Below, one piece after another: positions 30,000-42,897 of a stretch of DNA of 64,000 nt; positions within the stretch are counted from its first letter, which is position 1; each line of letters starts with the position of its first letter. A program made the position numbers and the translations under genes. Source of the DNA: Cristatella mucedo (lineage: Eukaryota > Bryozoa > Phylactolaemata > Cristatellidae); assembly GCA_009760855.2 (NCBI GenBank), contig WPIO01000007.1, positions 8,695,001-8,759,000 on the forward strand, given 5' to 3'. Below the pieces are notes generated by a model. It had not been told where the DNA came from, did not search any database, and saw only the letters and a list, made by a program, of their open reading frames with translations.

Positions 30000-31369
30000 A
30001 CATTCTTCATGTTGCTATTTAAATTTTTGAATTATATATCATCCAGATTACGACAGCTTTAGTTATCATAAACGGTTCCTGACTTATAGATTATAGGAGC
30101 TAGATATAATATTTAAAAAAGGTCAGTTGTGGTTCGGGCATTAAACCGTGAACTGTAAGCTATGAGTGGTATTCGACGCCGGCAGTCCATCGGACCAATA
30201 AAATAGACTGCCTATTACTAGGAATAAGGGCTCGTTATACTTAGGCATCGAAGCTCTTCATTGCTGTTCGGTTACCGTCGGCGTACCTGCATTTTTCGAA
30301 GCACTATCTTCGACTCGTTAGCCGTGCTTCATGACTCAGGCTTCACTAGTATTGTTCATGCGCCAGCAAGGGCTGTGCAGTTAGTTATTCAGTGCACCAA
30401 TATAGTGCACGTGTGACATTGTTCGAAGTCAACTGCTGGCGTATTTCTTTGTCTAGAAATATTCAAGTGCCTAAACAGATATGTAGTTCTCTTAAGGTGA
30501 TATGCAAAGGTTTTATTGTTATTATAATTATTATTATTAACACCCACATAATAATAAAAAAAAATAATGCACTTGATAGGGTTGAGAGAATCGCTTCTTG
30601 GAACCGATGGTATCAAGTGACCTCCCCCTGCTGAACTGGAATAGGACGAGCAGCTAGTCACCAACCGCAGCAAACGTGATGGCTGCATCTTGGCAACAAA
30701 CAGTGCATTCAGGCACTACTTCGAATTCGGCAGGCAAACATTTCGGATAAAATGGTCATTTACAGACTAGGCTTTTTGCGTCGAATTAAAAGCGAGATAA
30801 TTGAATATGAATAGCTAAACTGGTTGACACCACCTCCCTCCCCCGAAAAATGAGGGTTGTGGGATCAATACCCACTCGAGGTCAAACTTTTTTGCTCAGT
30901 CCCACCACAGACCGCCTCTGGTCGCTCTTTATTTTCAAAATAATTGAGGAGATGCCCGTGTGTATATTTTCTGTGGATGCACTTGCATTGCTGCAAGCCA
31001 GTCGCTAAAAAGGATGGTTTTAAGAGATTTTCAGCAAGCTACTGAGGAGGAAGGCCAATGCAGTGCTGCATCGACTCGGGTTAAAAATTCGTGCCACCGA
31101 GCTGCAAGTGAGCCAGTTTCGATGACAACCATGTGATATGGCTTGGGTGGCTGGCTATCAGATTGTAAGATTTGGTTCAAGGTGCCACGACCTCCCCTGC
31201 ACCACAAACCTGCTCAAAGGCTGTAGTGCTCAGGGTTAGCTCAGAAAAATGGACAGGACTGCTGAAAAAAAAGCGAGTCAACTGCACAAGTCAGCATCAA
31301 GCTAGATAGAACTAAACGGGCGATGCTGCTAAAAATTAGCTTTTAGAAAGTATTGGTAATGAGAGAAGC

Positions 31370-31405
<36 letters not shown>

Positions 31406-32081
31406 CGAGATCCACGGTACTTGAGCTGCCTCACCGTTTAAGCATCCTCACTTAGCTTTTTCCCACTGCACTGCATTCGATATGGAACAACAACAGCTTA
31501 TCAGCACAGGCGTAGGCAACAGAGCAAGCTGCTACCGCATCAATGGCATCCGCATTACAACGGCAGTAGCAGATGAGCAGTGATCCACTGCTTCTTCAAG
31601 TGTGACGGGTGTTGTGGGGGGGGGGGGAGAGAGAACTCATTCAAAGCCTGCCAACGAGGTAGAGCTCCTTCCCTGAGAGTTGAACCTGACTCACAAGCCG
31701 GACCATCTGGCATTTAGGTTCTAATGGGTAATCGATGGTCGGCCGCAGGACAGAAATTGCTTCTTAATTGCAAGCTGTCTTTCTACCAGCAGCTTCCTCT
31801 TTATCAGCAGCCTTTGATCAGGTTAAGCGAGGATCTTTTATTTACTAGCTCTTAGGCTACTGCTGGCACCACTCACTGGCTGCAAACTGGAAATCGACAA
31901 AACGGGTGGCCGTGCCGACCAAGTGCTCACGGCCTGAATCGTGAGCTATCAGCTGCAGGTAAGCAAAGTCATGGGGGCGAAACCAATGGAAGGAGCTTGT
32001 GGTTGATTCGTTTACCTTTCACGGGATAAACATATGTCGGCACCAGCAGCAGTGCCATCCATCTATTAGTCTCACGAGGAA
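30000..32081. other. No gene recognised; scraps and simple repeats
   Basis: A degraded LINE/SINE tail lies at about 30460-30540 (CAAGTGCCTAAACAGATATG, TAGTTCTCTTAAGGTGATAT, then TTATTATTATT). A (GCAG)n run lies at 31372-31406 and a G12 run at 31616-31627. A weak tRNA-like segment (30845-30880, GGGATCAATACCCACTC) may be a B-box scrap. No gene seen. Confidence 0.4.
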
Positions 32082-32175
32082 TAATAATAATAATAGTAAT
32101 ACATTTGTATAGCATCTTCAGAGAATGTAATCTTTTTCTAGGCACTTTAGATGTGCTATAAAGGATGCATAATCA
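32082..32175 (-). repeat. LINE-A 3' tail
   Basis: AATAATAATAATAGTAATAC, ATTTGTATAGCATCTTCAGA and AATCTTTTTCTAGGCACTTT mark a minimal minus-strand LINE-A end. Confidence 0.75.
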
Positions 32176-33204
32176 CGAGTAAGCTGAGGAAGAAGTAATC
32201 TATCAAGTTATGAGCATTCATATAAGTTAATATTCTTAGCTCTAGGGTGGGTAGACAGTTTGGTAATCATCGGCTCTTCCTGACATGCACAGTTATAGAA
32301 TCAGCTCCTTCTTATTTGCCTTCCGAATACAGCTGCACGCTTCAAGTTGGAGCTAAAATGACTCTGCTTGGAGATGATGCCGCTGGTTACAGTGGCCGCA
32401 GCTGTGCTTGAAATCAGACCAGCATCAAGGTCTGGCAAGAAGACGACGAGGAAGAATATCAGAGGTGTGTCAACTATCAAGCAGCCAGCACTCAAGGAGC
32501 CGATGATCATCTCTGGATGATCACTACTACTGCATCTGGATCCCTAACGTACGTTTTCTGAACCGTGCAGAATTGCTTAAACTTCGACGTTCTCACGAGC
32601 ATAAAACAAGAATGCGCATTAAAGGCTTGCTGCATGTGGCTGCCACTTGTCGGAATTTGCTTCGGTACCCATCCTCTGGTCGGCAAATGCTCCTCTCCCA
32701 GCCACCTGTTATTAAAGCTTCACCAGTATATGATGACAAAACGGTTCAGCACTCTTGCACATGCTTATTATCGTTTTGCTAGTGAAAGGGACCACGTTAG
32801 ATCAGCCAGATAATGGCTGCAAAGCTATTTATTATTCGTGGTTCCTAAGTCATGAGGGCTATGGACCGATAATCGGCAATCTATGGTCGTAAAAATAACA
32901 AAATTCTTAATAAGTCGTTCGCATAGCACCATAAGAAAACATTATCTCTATCCAGGACTTTGCAACTAGCTGCAAGAGAATCACTATCCAATTTTTAAGT
33001 GTCATGCACGATACCAAAAATACAAAAGAAAGCATCATGCTAAGACCAGCCTGCTAAAGCAGACATGATGAAGACACTCATGGCCACTGGTTATGAAGAT
33101 CTATGGCTCGCGGCATGTAAGTGATTCATGCTCAGGTATGCACGCCAAACACACCGGAACAAAAAAGACAGGCTAGCTAGGGCCAAGGGAAAGCTGACCA
33201 GATC
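32176..33204. other. No gene recognised
   Basis: Two overlapping plus frames at 32565-32813 and a minus frame at 32510-32301 show no motif. Nothing else seen. Confidence 0.4.
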
Positions 33205-33480
33205 AGATGCATCTTGAGCTGAGACTTACAGGATGCAAGATCATCGCAGATATTGACAGTATCGGAAGTGAGTTCCAGCCCTTTGGTGTACACCAGCTGA
33301 AGGCTCGATTGCAAAAAGATTTCTATTTAGTGCTAGATATGTTTATATGGCCAGACGCCTGGTGGAACAACACTTGTCCGAGGGCACACAGGAGGGGCAC
33401 GTAAGTCGGAAAGAGTTGGCTGATGCTAGCGAGTGAAGTGACCTGTAACGGTCACACGGAGAAAGCCGAAGTCATTTGAT
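33205..33480 (-). repeat. Diverged LINE-A ORF-end scrap
   Basis: GGAAGTGAGTTCCAGCCCTT and GCTCGATTGCAAAAAGATTT parallel the minus-strand ORF end of LINE-A. TGAAGTGACCTGTAACGGTC parallels the AAGTGACCTAAAAGTGAGCG block. Heavily mutated. Confidence 0.5.
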
Positions 33481-33949
33481 AGGCTGTTGAGTTGCGTTTG
33501 CAGTATGACCTCGAGTCAGGTAGCTGAGAGGCGCTCTGCGATTCGTGCGAGAGTTGTTGTACGCCACTGCAGCTGGTTCAGGAAGCATGTAACGCTCATT
33601 TGCAGTCAAATTGACATCTCTAGGCTGGGGATGTGGACTTGTTCTCTTGAGGTATGTGGGCTCTTTGTTGCTGTCGCATTGCACTGCTGTCAGCTTGCCT
33701 GCTCACATTGATATTGCGCTTACGAGTCGCTAGCAGCGATACAAGATTCAGGCCTCACTGGAATTTTTTGCGGCTGAGCTGAGGACCAGGGCTGAGACTA
33801 GCGCCATTACAAGTGCTGCATTTGTGGCCTAGTTCTCTCTGGACGTGGAAGCGGCTACACCCCAGTTGTAACAACATTGTTGTTCAAACGCATTAGCCGA
33901 TGGCACTGCCTCAGTCGTGCTCTGCTTCGTGAAAATGTATCTTAGCAAG
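33481..33949. other. No gene recognised
   Basis: Overlapping short frames on both strands (33487-33711, 33472-33684) have no family resemblance. Confidence 0.4.
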
Positions 33950-34365
33950 TCGATTGTTTAATAATACCATGCATAGTGTCACCAGGAATAAGTGCACAAA
34001 GGATATTTCACTAGACGCAGCAAATGCTGTGAGAAATAGGTGGGTCAATGGGTGTCGTGACCTCAGTCAGGAGTGTGCTCCAGGTTTTCGGAGCATGCAA
34101 ACTGCAGGCACAATCTCCAAAGGATTTAAGGTTGCTTAAAGGCAAAGCTAAAGGACTTGATTCAGAATAGTGTACGGTACATTGCTTAGCCTCTTATTGG
34201 AATCACTTGAGACGGTGCAAAATAACTAAACTGAAGGGACCTAAATGTGGGCGACAAAAATTTGACAGGCATAAACTGCTTGACGGGCAGCCAGTGCAGG
34301 TCGGCCAGTAGTTGTGTAATAGGCAACTGCAATACTCACGAGAGACACGCCTAGGTTCAGAGAGA
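33950..34365 (-). mobile_element. LINE-A fragment, old copy
   Basis: The plus strand carries 3' UTR (CATGCATAGTGTCACCAGGA), ORF-end (CTCCAGGTTTTCGGAGCATG) and RT C-terminal sequence (CTTGACGGGCAGCCAGTGCA, GGTCGGCCAGTAG) in minus orientation. It stops at about 34365 where the next copy begins in the opposite orientation. Confidence 0.75.
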
Positions 34366-34910
34366 TTTGCTTATTGACTTCAAGGTTTTGTCGCTCACTT
34401 TTAGGTCTCTTCATTCTATGGCTCCAGCCTATCTTTCAGAGATACTACCCCATCAGGCAAAGCATCGTACCACTCGCTTTTCGGAATCCAACAGTCTAGA
34501 AATACCTCGTACAAACCTTAAATCCTTTGGAGACCGTGCATTTAGCTCGTATGCTCCCACAGCCTGGAACTCCCTCCCGACCTGCATCAGAACATCCCCT
34601 GACCTGACCACATTTAAAAGAAACTTAAAAACATACCTATTTAGGACAGCATTTAGTGGGTCCTTGTGATTCGTCCTCGATGTGCTTATGCGTGCTGACA
34701 CTGTGCATGCTGCCACTAACCACATTTGCATGCTGACCCAGTGCATGTAACCCCTAACCATGTTATTCATTTTGTTTGTTTTTCAAGCATGATTTTACTT
34801 ACTATTCTATTGCGTATCACTTTGCAGCAAATGTAAAGCGCCTAGAAAGAGATTAAGTTCTCTGAGGGCGCTTTATCAAGTGCAATATTATTATTATTAT
34901 TATTATTACA
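34366..34910 (+). mobile_element. LINE-A fragment, young copy
   Basis: An open 100-codon frame (34367-34669) gives LIDFKVLSLTFRSLHSMAPA, then LPHQAKHRTTRFSESN, SFGDRAFSSYAPTAWNSLPT and FKRNLKTYLFRTAFSGSL to a stop. An intact 3' UTR and tail (CAAATGTAAAGCGCCTAGAA...GCGCTTTATCAAGTGCAATA, then TTATTATTATTATTATTATT) follow. The uninterrupted frame suggests recent insertion. It abuts a minus-strand copy on each side. Confidence 0.9.
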
Positions 34911-34914
34911 CCAA

Positions 34915-35870
34915 CTTAAAGTTCCTTATTTATACAGGCCAAGAGACCTGTGAGCAGTGAGGAATGGAAGTGGAAATGTGATGTCGAAATGCATGGACCG
35001 ACTTCTCTATGGTATCTCTGTTAAAGTAGGCCCGCATTTTTGCCATGTAACGCAGGTGAATTACGTAACGTAGGCCGTGCCGTAGCCTTTCACGAATTGA
35101 CCGTGTAGTTGATGTCCTCGTCTATGGAAAGGTTAATTGGAACTGGAGACCTAGGTTTTGGTTAGATGCTCCAGAAAATATGAAGACTGAGCCTATTTTG
35201 AGGTTTAGGTTTTCTAATTTCTGCGTAACACTAGATTTACCCATAATGGGAAAATTGGCTATTGTGTCGTTCATTTTTCAAACGTTAGCTCTCTTCAAAA
35301 AAAGAATGTCAGCGATGCATGTGGCAATAGATTTGAGAGAGTTCGATGTACAGTAACGCAAAGAGGGATCAAATCATAAGTAGAGCATTATTTGCATATA
35401 AATGAAGACCTAGATTGTGCTTGGCGATCAAAGGGGCAAAAGGGAGAGTATGAATTATAAAAAGAAGTGGACCAGCACAGATCGCTGGGGCACCGTATAC
35501 TTTGGATGCTCCTCGGATGACTGCTGCCCTTCGATATCAATTCAATAAAGTCTCCTATTGATATAGAAACTATGCAAGTGCAGTGCTAGTGATGCCCAGG
35601 CGATAAGATAAGTGCTTTGGAAGGACTTCGTAATCAAGAGCATGCAATGTTGCAGAAAGATCCGGCAAAACTGGCAGGGAAACTCAACCTTTAAGTCCGT
35701 ATTCACGAGAGAGCCGTTACACGATCGCAACAAAGTTGACTCATAGGAGTGATCAGCCCCATGACCTGGCTACAATGTACTTTCTAGGTCTGAAGTTTTC
35801 ACATAAGAGCTTAGCTGGTCTGCCACAACTCGTTAAAGTGTTTTTGATAAGAAAGGCAGCTGGGAGACTA
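34915..35870 (-). mobile_element. LINE-A fragment without 3' UTR
   Basis: The plus strand has sequence complementary to the RT palm (GTATAGTTTGCAT-type region; CCTAGATTGTGCTTGGCGAT, ACCTAGGTTTTGG). A minus frame 35733-35542 resembles the motif-A region (FPCQFCRIFLQHCMLLITK in a shifted frame). The 3' UTR and tail are absent, so it is either broken by the 34366-34910 insertion or internally deleted. Confidence 0.65.
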
Positions 35871-36284
35871 AGCGAAGGTTGCCTTGGCCTATCTTACCTT
35901 CTTAATGAATGATTCAACAGCGGCCTCTTTGAAGAATGCACGGACAATACCTGAGGCTGAGGGTATATTTATTTATGCAGGGTTGCAGAAAATTTGGAAA
36001 ACTCAGAAGGCAAACGGTATATGGTCTAGAGGGATAATAGTCTTCTTACGCTAGATCTGAAGTTAGAGATGTCACGAGTGGCTGGCTTGACAGAGGACAT
36101 TAATGAAGGGATCAGCCTCCTATTATCTATTATATTATATTATCTATTATCTATTTCATGCTTCGTTTCAAGCTACCCAGCATTTTGAGCTCGTTCGAGC
36201 AATGCAGTGACTTACTCTAGCTTAGTCATAAAGTCCTCTAAAATCCGAGTGCCACTCATCAAATGTGCCTTTAATATGCAACAA

Positions 36285-37060
36285 GCTTTTAATGCACTTG
36301 ACAGGCAGCTGAAAACTTGTTTGATCCTTCCCTGCCTTTTAGAACGTCAAATTCTCTTAACTCCCTTACAGCATGTATCACTGACATTTGCACTTTAACG
36401 GCAGCAAACTTTCTCCAATTAAATGGTGGCAAAACCAACTTACTAATTATGGGAAAACTAATTGTTACTTTAAATGAAAAGCTTACTCTTCCAAAGTGGC
36501 TCGATCTGCATTCCTTCCATAGCCGGTGTACGGATTACGGATGTCCTCTGCTGAAACATAATTTTTACTGGATAAGCATATCAGCTCCACAGTCAAGTGT
36601 GCTTGCATGACATTGCAAAGTTCTGGCTTGCTTAGATGACTATACGACCATCAAGTTGGTCAATGCATTTTTCGCATCCCTAATAGAGATAGACAACTCA
36701 TTACTGGCAGATCTTCTTGTTAATGTAATAATATACTTGTGGTAGGTGAAAACTCGGCAGCTAAGCTTCTCTGCCGCAAACGTAACTGCTACATTTCACC
36801 ACTGCTCACCAATCTTTACGGGTTGCCTTTTATTCAGCACCATAAATTCAGGATACTCACATCAGGATACGTCCCTCACCTCTCTTGGGTGCGTTAACTC
36901 TATTGCTCCAGCCTCTGTATCTGAATTGGTTTCACAGAGGCCTCTCAAAACACGACCTGCTCGTCTGAATCTGATCGATTGGCTGTGCCTCGACATAACT
37001 TCAAATCTCTTTGTGACCATGCCATCGGTCGCTATGCATCCAAACCCTGAACTTCACAAC
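36285..37060 (+). mobile_element. LINE-A RT fragment
   Basis: The plus frame 36317-36610 gives FDPSLPFRTSNSLNSLTACI and LQLNGGKTNLLIMGK, parallel to the post-YADD region. The frame 36746-37132 continues in another register into the thumb region (TATFHHCSPIFTGC; RPARLN). Several frameshifts. Confidence 0.75.
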
Positions 37061-37065
37061 CGAAT

Positions 37066-37735
37066 GACATGTAATGTAAGTAATGCAATGTATCTCCGTC
37101 TGCAACTCCACAAAGCCACAAAGACAATATAGGTGTTCCGCAGGAGAGTTTTGTATGGCACACTTATCTTATTATCACAGCCTAAGCGGCTTTCGGTATG
37201 CATTCGGTAGCCAACAGACTTCATCTCATGCAACAAAGAGAAAGTGGGAAGCATAGCAGAGTCAGGAGAGCAGTTGAGGTAGTGAGTGGCATGGAAGTAG
37301 CAGCTCAGGATCGCTGGAAAGGATGAGCAATAGTTGGCAGCAGGAGAGTAGTTGTTGTGGTGGAAGAATTGTGGAAGTGAGTTCGACAGTCTAGGACCTG
37401 CAGAGCTAAAGCTTTTATCGCCAACGGTCTTTAGGCGGAGGAGTTAAACAGCTAATTTATTTTCCATACAGGACCTGAGGGCACACACAGGCTGAAACTG
37501 GTGCAGCAGTTTAGCTAGGTATGCAGGAGCCAAGCCGTGGCGGGTCTTGTGAGTCAGTGTAAGAACTTTGCTCTGTATCCGTTGATCAACCGGCAGCCAT
37601 CCTACCTCTTTTAGCAAAGGAGACACGTGCTCAAACCTCTGGGCTTGAAAACTAGCCTTGTAGCCATATTCATAGCCATTTGCAGTGGCCTAGTAGCTTT
37701 CTTTGGTAGCCCAGCCGAAACGGAATTACAATCAG
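37066..37735 (-). mobile_element. LINE-B 3' portion
   Basis: Starts with TGTAATGTAAGTAATGCAAT, GTATCTCCGTCTGCAACTCC and matches LINE-B to 37730. The minus frame 37626-37444 gives MSPLLKEVGWLPVDQRIQSK and VLTLTHKTRHGLAPAYLAKL. It ends against an opposite-strand LINE end, forming a head-to-head pair. Confidence 0.85.
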
Positions 37736-37737
37736 GT

Positions 37738-38030
37738 CATCTCCTGATTTGACAACTTTCCAAAACAAGCTTACAACCTACTTGCTCCTCACAACCGTTG
37801 CTCAGTCCTAGTGAATTGTCTTTTGACTGGCCTGCTGGCCAGCGGCTTTGAGTGACTTCGTTTGTGCTTTTGCATGCTTGTCTAGGCAGATTACCTTGCC
37901 TGTCATTGACTCTTAGTTGTTGCTTCTCTTGCAGTGAGATTTTAAGCACCCGAATACAAATTCAGTTAATTAAGGTTCTGTATATGAAACATTATTATTT
38001 ATACTATTAGTATTAGTATTATTTTTATTA
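37738..38030 (+). repeat. LINE 3' end, divergent subfamily
   Basis: The plus strand gives an ORF end (SPDLTTFQNKLTTYLLLTTV; stop) and a distinct 3' UTR (TTTTGACTGGCCTGCTGGCC...TTGACTCTTAGTTGTTGCTT). The tail GATTTTAAGCACCCGAATAC...AACATTATTATT is related to but different from LINE-A. Confidence 0.6.
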
Positions 38031-39485
38031 TCTCAATAATGCTTCAAAATGACCCATGCACATTTCAGCTGGTTGAACTGATGACTCAGACATGAGTCGA
38101 CGTAAATTATCATTCTGAACAGCACCGGGCCAAATTTTATTTTTCAAAATATAAATGCAATTTCGTTCAGCTTATTAATTCATATATATGGCATCGATCT
38201 TTAGTGGTTTATGTGCAATAGAAATAGCTTATTTGTTGTTTAGTGGTCAATGTGTGATAGACTTACCTGATCTGTTTCAACCTCAGCATGTGGTAGCTGC
38301 TTGGGACAGGTAAAAATATATGCTTGTGCAGTTCATCGACGTGTTCATAAGCAAGAATAATTTGTGAAAATGTGCTCTTGTTGTTGCTTCTTATACATTC
38401 TATTTATTTCTTAATTTTTTATTTTAAGGGGGCTGGTGGCAAAACTCTCTCCTTGGGTGTCTATGAAGTGTCTCTGTATGGAATACATTCACCCAGGTTT
38501 CAGCCATTACTCTTTCCAGGATTCTGACGGGAGTGATTAAGTCCGCATTAATGTCTAGAATAATATCGGGTCTCTTGAAAAGTCGAGAATCAGGCTAATA
38601 ATAAGCCGCACAAGATCCATTACTCTGGTTTGTGTGGAATGAGACTCGGGTCCAAAACCGAGGGACCAGGTTGGGGCTGTAGCTCCGGTAAGGCAGGCAC
38701 TGCCGATAACGCCTCAATCCCTAACGCTGCACTCCCCTAAAGCCCACTAGCCGAATGCCTAGCAGGCCACTCAGTACATGCAGCATTCTAAAAGTGTTGG
38801 AGTGTAGCCCTAGCAGCTTGCCGAGCGGCAGCTTCAGAGTGCTACTTCAGAGGCGCACCGTCACATGTTTCTGTAGATGGGGCAAAAAGAGGGTAGCTTG
38901 AGTGGCACATCTTCTCCAGACTCGTCGTCTCCAGGAGCAGAGGTCGGGTTCCAGACTATCCTTTTTCACAAGGAGCGATTGTATTTTTAGAGTTGCTAAA
39001 GAGGTCATTCTCTTTACAAAGGCGTAAAGAGGCCTGCCTGGCAGCACACGCCGTTAACGAACCCCTACCGAGCACAATATCATCTACTGGTAAGACCAGA
39101 GGATGTGCACTGGTGCTATCATTTAGGCTTCAAGCTGATCAACTGATTGTCTAAAAGTCCACACCAATAGGTGGGCAAGCTCACCAAGGGCAGAACCGGC
39201 AGGAAAAAACTGGATGCCTGTTAACAGTATTTTTGTCAGCTGTAACACGAGCTTCAATACCACATGTCTTCCATTAGCAGGTCAGGCCCGTCCAGCCAGT
39301 GCTTCACGAATTACAAACCGGGCCAGCCTGACACATCCCATCCGAAGCCTGCTTAACCATGGGTGGACACTGCTTGACGGCTGCAATACTAACGAGGTTA
39401 AGGAGGTCCTGAAGGCACAGACAGGTCATTTGTTAGTGGCTTCAGATCGATTCCACAGATTATGCGTTAAAAGAAGTAACCGGTA
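38031..39485. other. No gene recognised
   Basis: A plus frame at 39214-39867 is long only because it reads through the CTGT/CT array. Its first 90 codons show no known domain. Confidence 0.4.
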
Positions 39486-39659
39486 CTACTACTACTGTTA
39501 CTACTCTGTCTGTCTGTCTTTGTCTCTGTCTTTGTCTCTGTCTTTGTCTCTGTCTTTGTCTCTGTCTTTGTCTCTGTCTTTGTCTCTGCCTTTGTCTCTG
39601 TCTGTCTCTGTCTGTCTCTGTTTGTCTGTCTGTCTGTCTGTCAGTCAGCCAGTCAGTCA

Positions 39660-39748
<89 letters not shown>
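39486..39748. repeat. Pyrimidine minisatellite array
   Basis: (TAC)n, then about seven 12-bp TCTGTCTTTGTC units, then (CTGT)n broken by CAGTCAGCCAGTCAGTCAGT, then (CT)n to 39748. Confidence 0.95.
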
Positions 39749-39749
<1 letters not shown>

Positions 39750-39888
39750 AGCAGCTCACCCCTATACCATCGGGGCAGCAAGCTGTGTCCTGTGCAGTCT
39801 AAAAGCTACTTCCTTCAAACAGACTCTGGCAATTATGATATACTGGATACATCATGCATTCATCTGAACATAAACCACCACAAGACAG

Positions 39889-40569
<681 letters not shown>

Positions 40570-41295
40570 ATAATACATCTGTAAAGCACCCTCAGAGAAC
40601 TTATAAGCACTTTATACATGCTGTAAAAGAAGCATGATCAAATGGTTAGTTGTAACATGCACAGTATCAACAAGCGCACCCTGGTTAGAGGTGACATGTG
40701 TATTGTAAACATGTAAAATATGGACAGTGGTAACATGCACAGTGTCAGCATGCATAAGCACAAAAATAAAGATTGACAAGGACCCACTGAACGCGGTGAT
40801 AGAACAGTGTGTTTTCTAGCTTCTTCTTAGATGTCGTCAAGTCAGGAGATTTCGTGTCAGGGGTAGAAACTTACTTGCAGGCTTTGGGAATAGACGAACT
40901 AAACGCATGCGGTCACCAGAAGATTTGAGATTCATCAGAGGTACAGCTAAACAATTTGACTCACAAACTTCGTTAGACAGAACTTTGAAGTCGATACGCT
41001 GCTTGATTCGGAGCTAGTGCAGGTCGGCGAGAAGTGGGCGCATGGGGCAGCAGTGCCACTCAGGACAGCTGAGCTAGCTGTTCAAACTGTAAGCGCCTAG
41101 TTGCACATGCTTATAGACCAGCAAGCAGTGAGTCGCAAAAGTTGAGACAGGACGTAAAAAACCCACAGACCAATTTAGATGTAGTGTATCTGTCTAAGCA
41201 AGCCCGAATTTCGGCAATGATATTTAGCTGAAAGTAGGCAGACCTGACTGTGGAGCTAATGTGGTCGTGTAGTGAAATGTCAACTTTGTAACAAA
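40570..41295 (-). mobile_element. LINE-A 3' portion
   Basis: Tail ATACATCTGTAAAGCACCCT, AGAGAACTTATAAGCACTTT; 3' UTR tandem units at 40640-40760; ORF end (TTTCTAGCTTCTTCTTAGAT) and RT C-terminal region (GCAGGTCGGCGAGAAGTGGG, AAGCAGTGAGTCGCAAAAGT) in minus orientation. Many substitutions. Confidence 0.8.
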
Positions 41296-41674
41296 ATATT
41301 ATTAAACATAAAATTGAACTGCAAATGTCCTGGCATGTGAAAGGCTAAATTCGATATCTTTTTTGATACGGAAATCATCGAAACCCCATCGATCTTAGAA
41401 GAAAACATAATGCTGATGACATGAATTGATCACTCGTTAGCTGCCACTGCAGATTGAATTATTACCTGAGGATGATTAATATATATATGTCTTAGGAGGA
41501 TTAATTTCTAGAGCTTCAAATGCTGCATGCTTTCTTACCTTTGAAAAAAAACAAACTATGCGGAGTGACTTATTAGAATTCTTAATTTGCTATCAAAGTT
41601 TCAATGGTAACTGAAAACGTAGCAGATAAAAAGTGAGAGGTCAATTACGATCTAGGCAAATTCTTTGAAAAAAC
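41296..41674. other. No gene recognised
   Basis: AT-rich spacer; nothing seen. Confidence 0.4.
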
Positions 41675-41835
41675 GAGCTGATTTAAAAGCCTCACGAGTA
41701 TAGCGGCAGAAAAGCCTTAGAAGCTAACACCACAGCTTACAGTGGGAAATAAAGGATCGCTCGCGGCGGGACTCAAACCCGAAACCTAGGTGGCGAAGAG
41801 CGAGCACCTTATCGCTTGGCTAAGAACCATGGGCC
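41675..41835 (-). repeat. SINE-2 copy
   Basis: The plus strand reads GAGCTGATTTAAAAGCCTCA, GGCAGAAAAGCCTTAGAAGC, GTGGGAAATAAAGGATCGCT, GGGACTCAAACCC (B-box complement) and GAGCACCTTATCGCTTGGCT, ending AACCATGGGCC. Full length, diverged. Confidence 0.75.
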
Positions 41836-42744
41836 AAAATCACTTGACAGAAGTTCATGGCAAATCTGCGTATACCAACTCTATTTTTTGCATCTAAACC
41901 ACCACTAAAATTGATGGCTTAGCACTTTGGTGATTAAAGGCTAAGTTATTCTACTGGCCAATATTGAAACGGAAGATAAAAAACTGAATCGGGTTTAAAG
42001 TTGACCCTTTTAAAAGACGAGTGTCCATTCCAGTTTTCAGCTACGTACATTCATATGTCCCGCTCATCCATAAACAAAAATGACCACCATATATGCCCAC
42101 AGGGCATCAAATGACTAAAGATTTTCATATTACATACCGTGGATTAAATGTGGTTCAGTGCTTACAATAGTTGGCTCAAACTACGATTTTAGTTATGATT
42201 ATAAAAATATGGAATTGCGTAACTAACCTCTACAGCTTAGGTTGACCAGGAAACAACGGCTGATAGGTGTGATTCATCTGCTGGTCAATCCTCTGAGGTT
42301 GAGCGCATTACTGGGCTTCGTACTAAAATCGGCGGAGGCAATCTACGAGCGATTAAACGACTCAATTGCTGTGAAGGTTTTGCACAATTTTCATAGTTTT
42401 TTACAAGTTTGAAATGTGAACAACCACCTAAAACATTGTTCCATTTAGAAATCAAAGTAAGCATACAACGTATGTTAATAGCTAATTAAAGTACATATAC
42501 AATCAAAAAGTTTATAAAAAATCAAAGAAGTCTGAATACTTTTGCATCGAACTCAAACTACTACTATTATTATTATTGTCGAAAAAGTGTTTCAATAATC
42601 TTAGTTTAAAAAAGTGCCGATCAGCTGAAATGTAGCCAATGCATATTTCCTGCAGCAGCCCAAAACTTGCAGAAACTCTTGCTGCTGACAACCTTGCTTA
42701 AATTCCATGAGATTTCTAGCAATCGGGGCACTAAGCAATTTGAT
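41836..42744. other. No gene recognised
   Basis: AT-rich unassigned sequence with an (ATT)n scrap at 42562-42578. Confidence 0.4.
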
Positions 42745-42897
42745 AGATGTAAGATGGCTGCTTTTCACGTCCTCGGTCTCGAAGTCGCGGGTTCGAATTC
42801 TGCAGTGCACGATCTTTTATTGCCACTGCAAGCGGTGATGATAGCCGTAAAGGCTCTTCTGTCACTGTACAAAAGGAGCGGCTAAATCAGCTAATAT
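42745..42897 (+). repeat. SINE-2 copy
   Basis: GTAAGATGGCTGCTTTTCAC, GTCCTCGGTCTCGAAGTCGC, GGGTTCGAATTC (B-box), GATCTTTTATTGCCACTGCA, AGCGGTGATGATAGCCGTAA, AGGCTCTTCTGTCACTGTAC and GGCTAAATCAGCTAATAT. The first 20-30 bp of the A-box side are weak. Confidence 0.75.
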
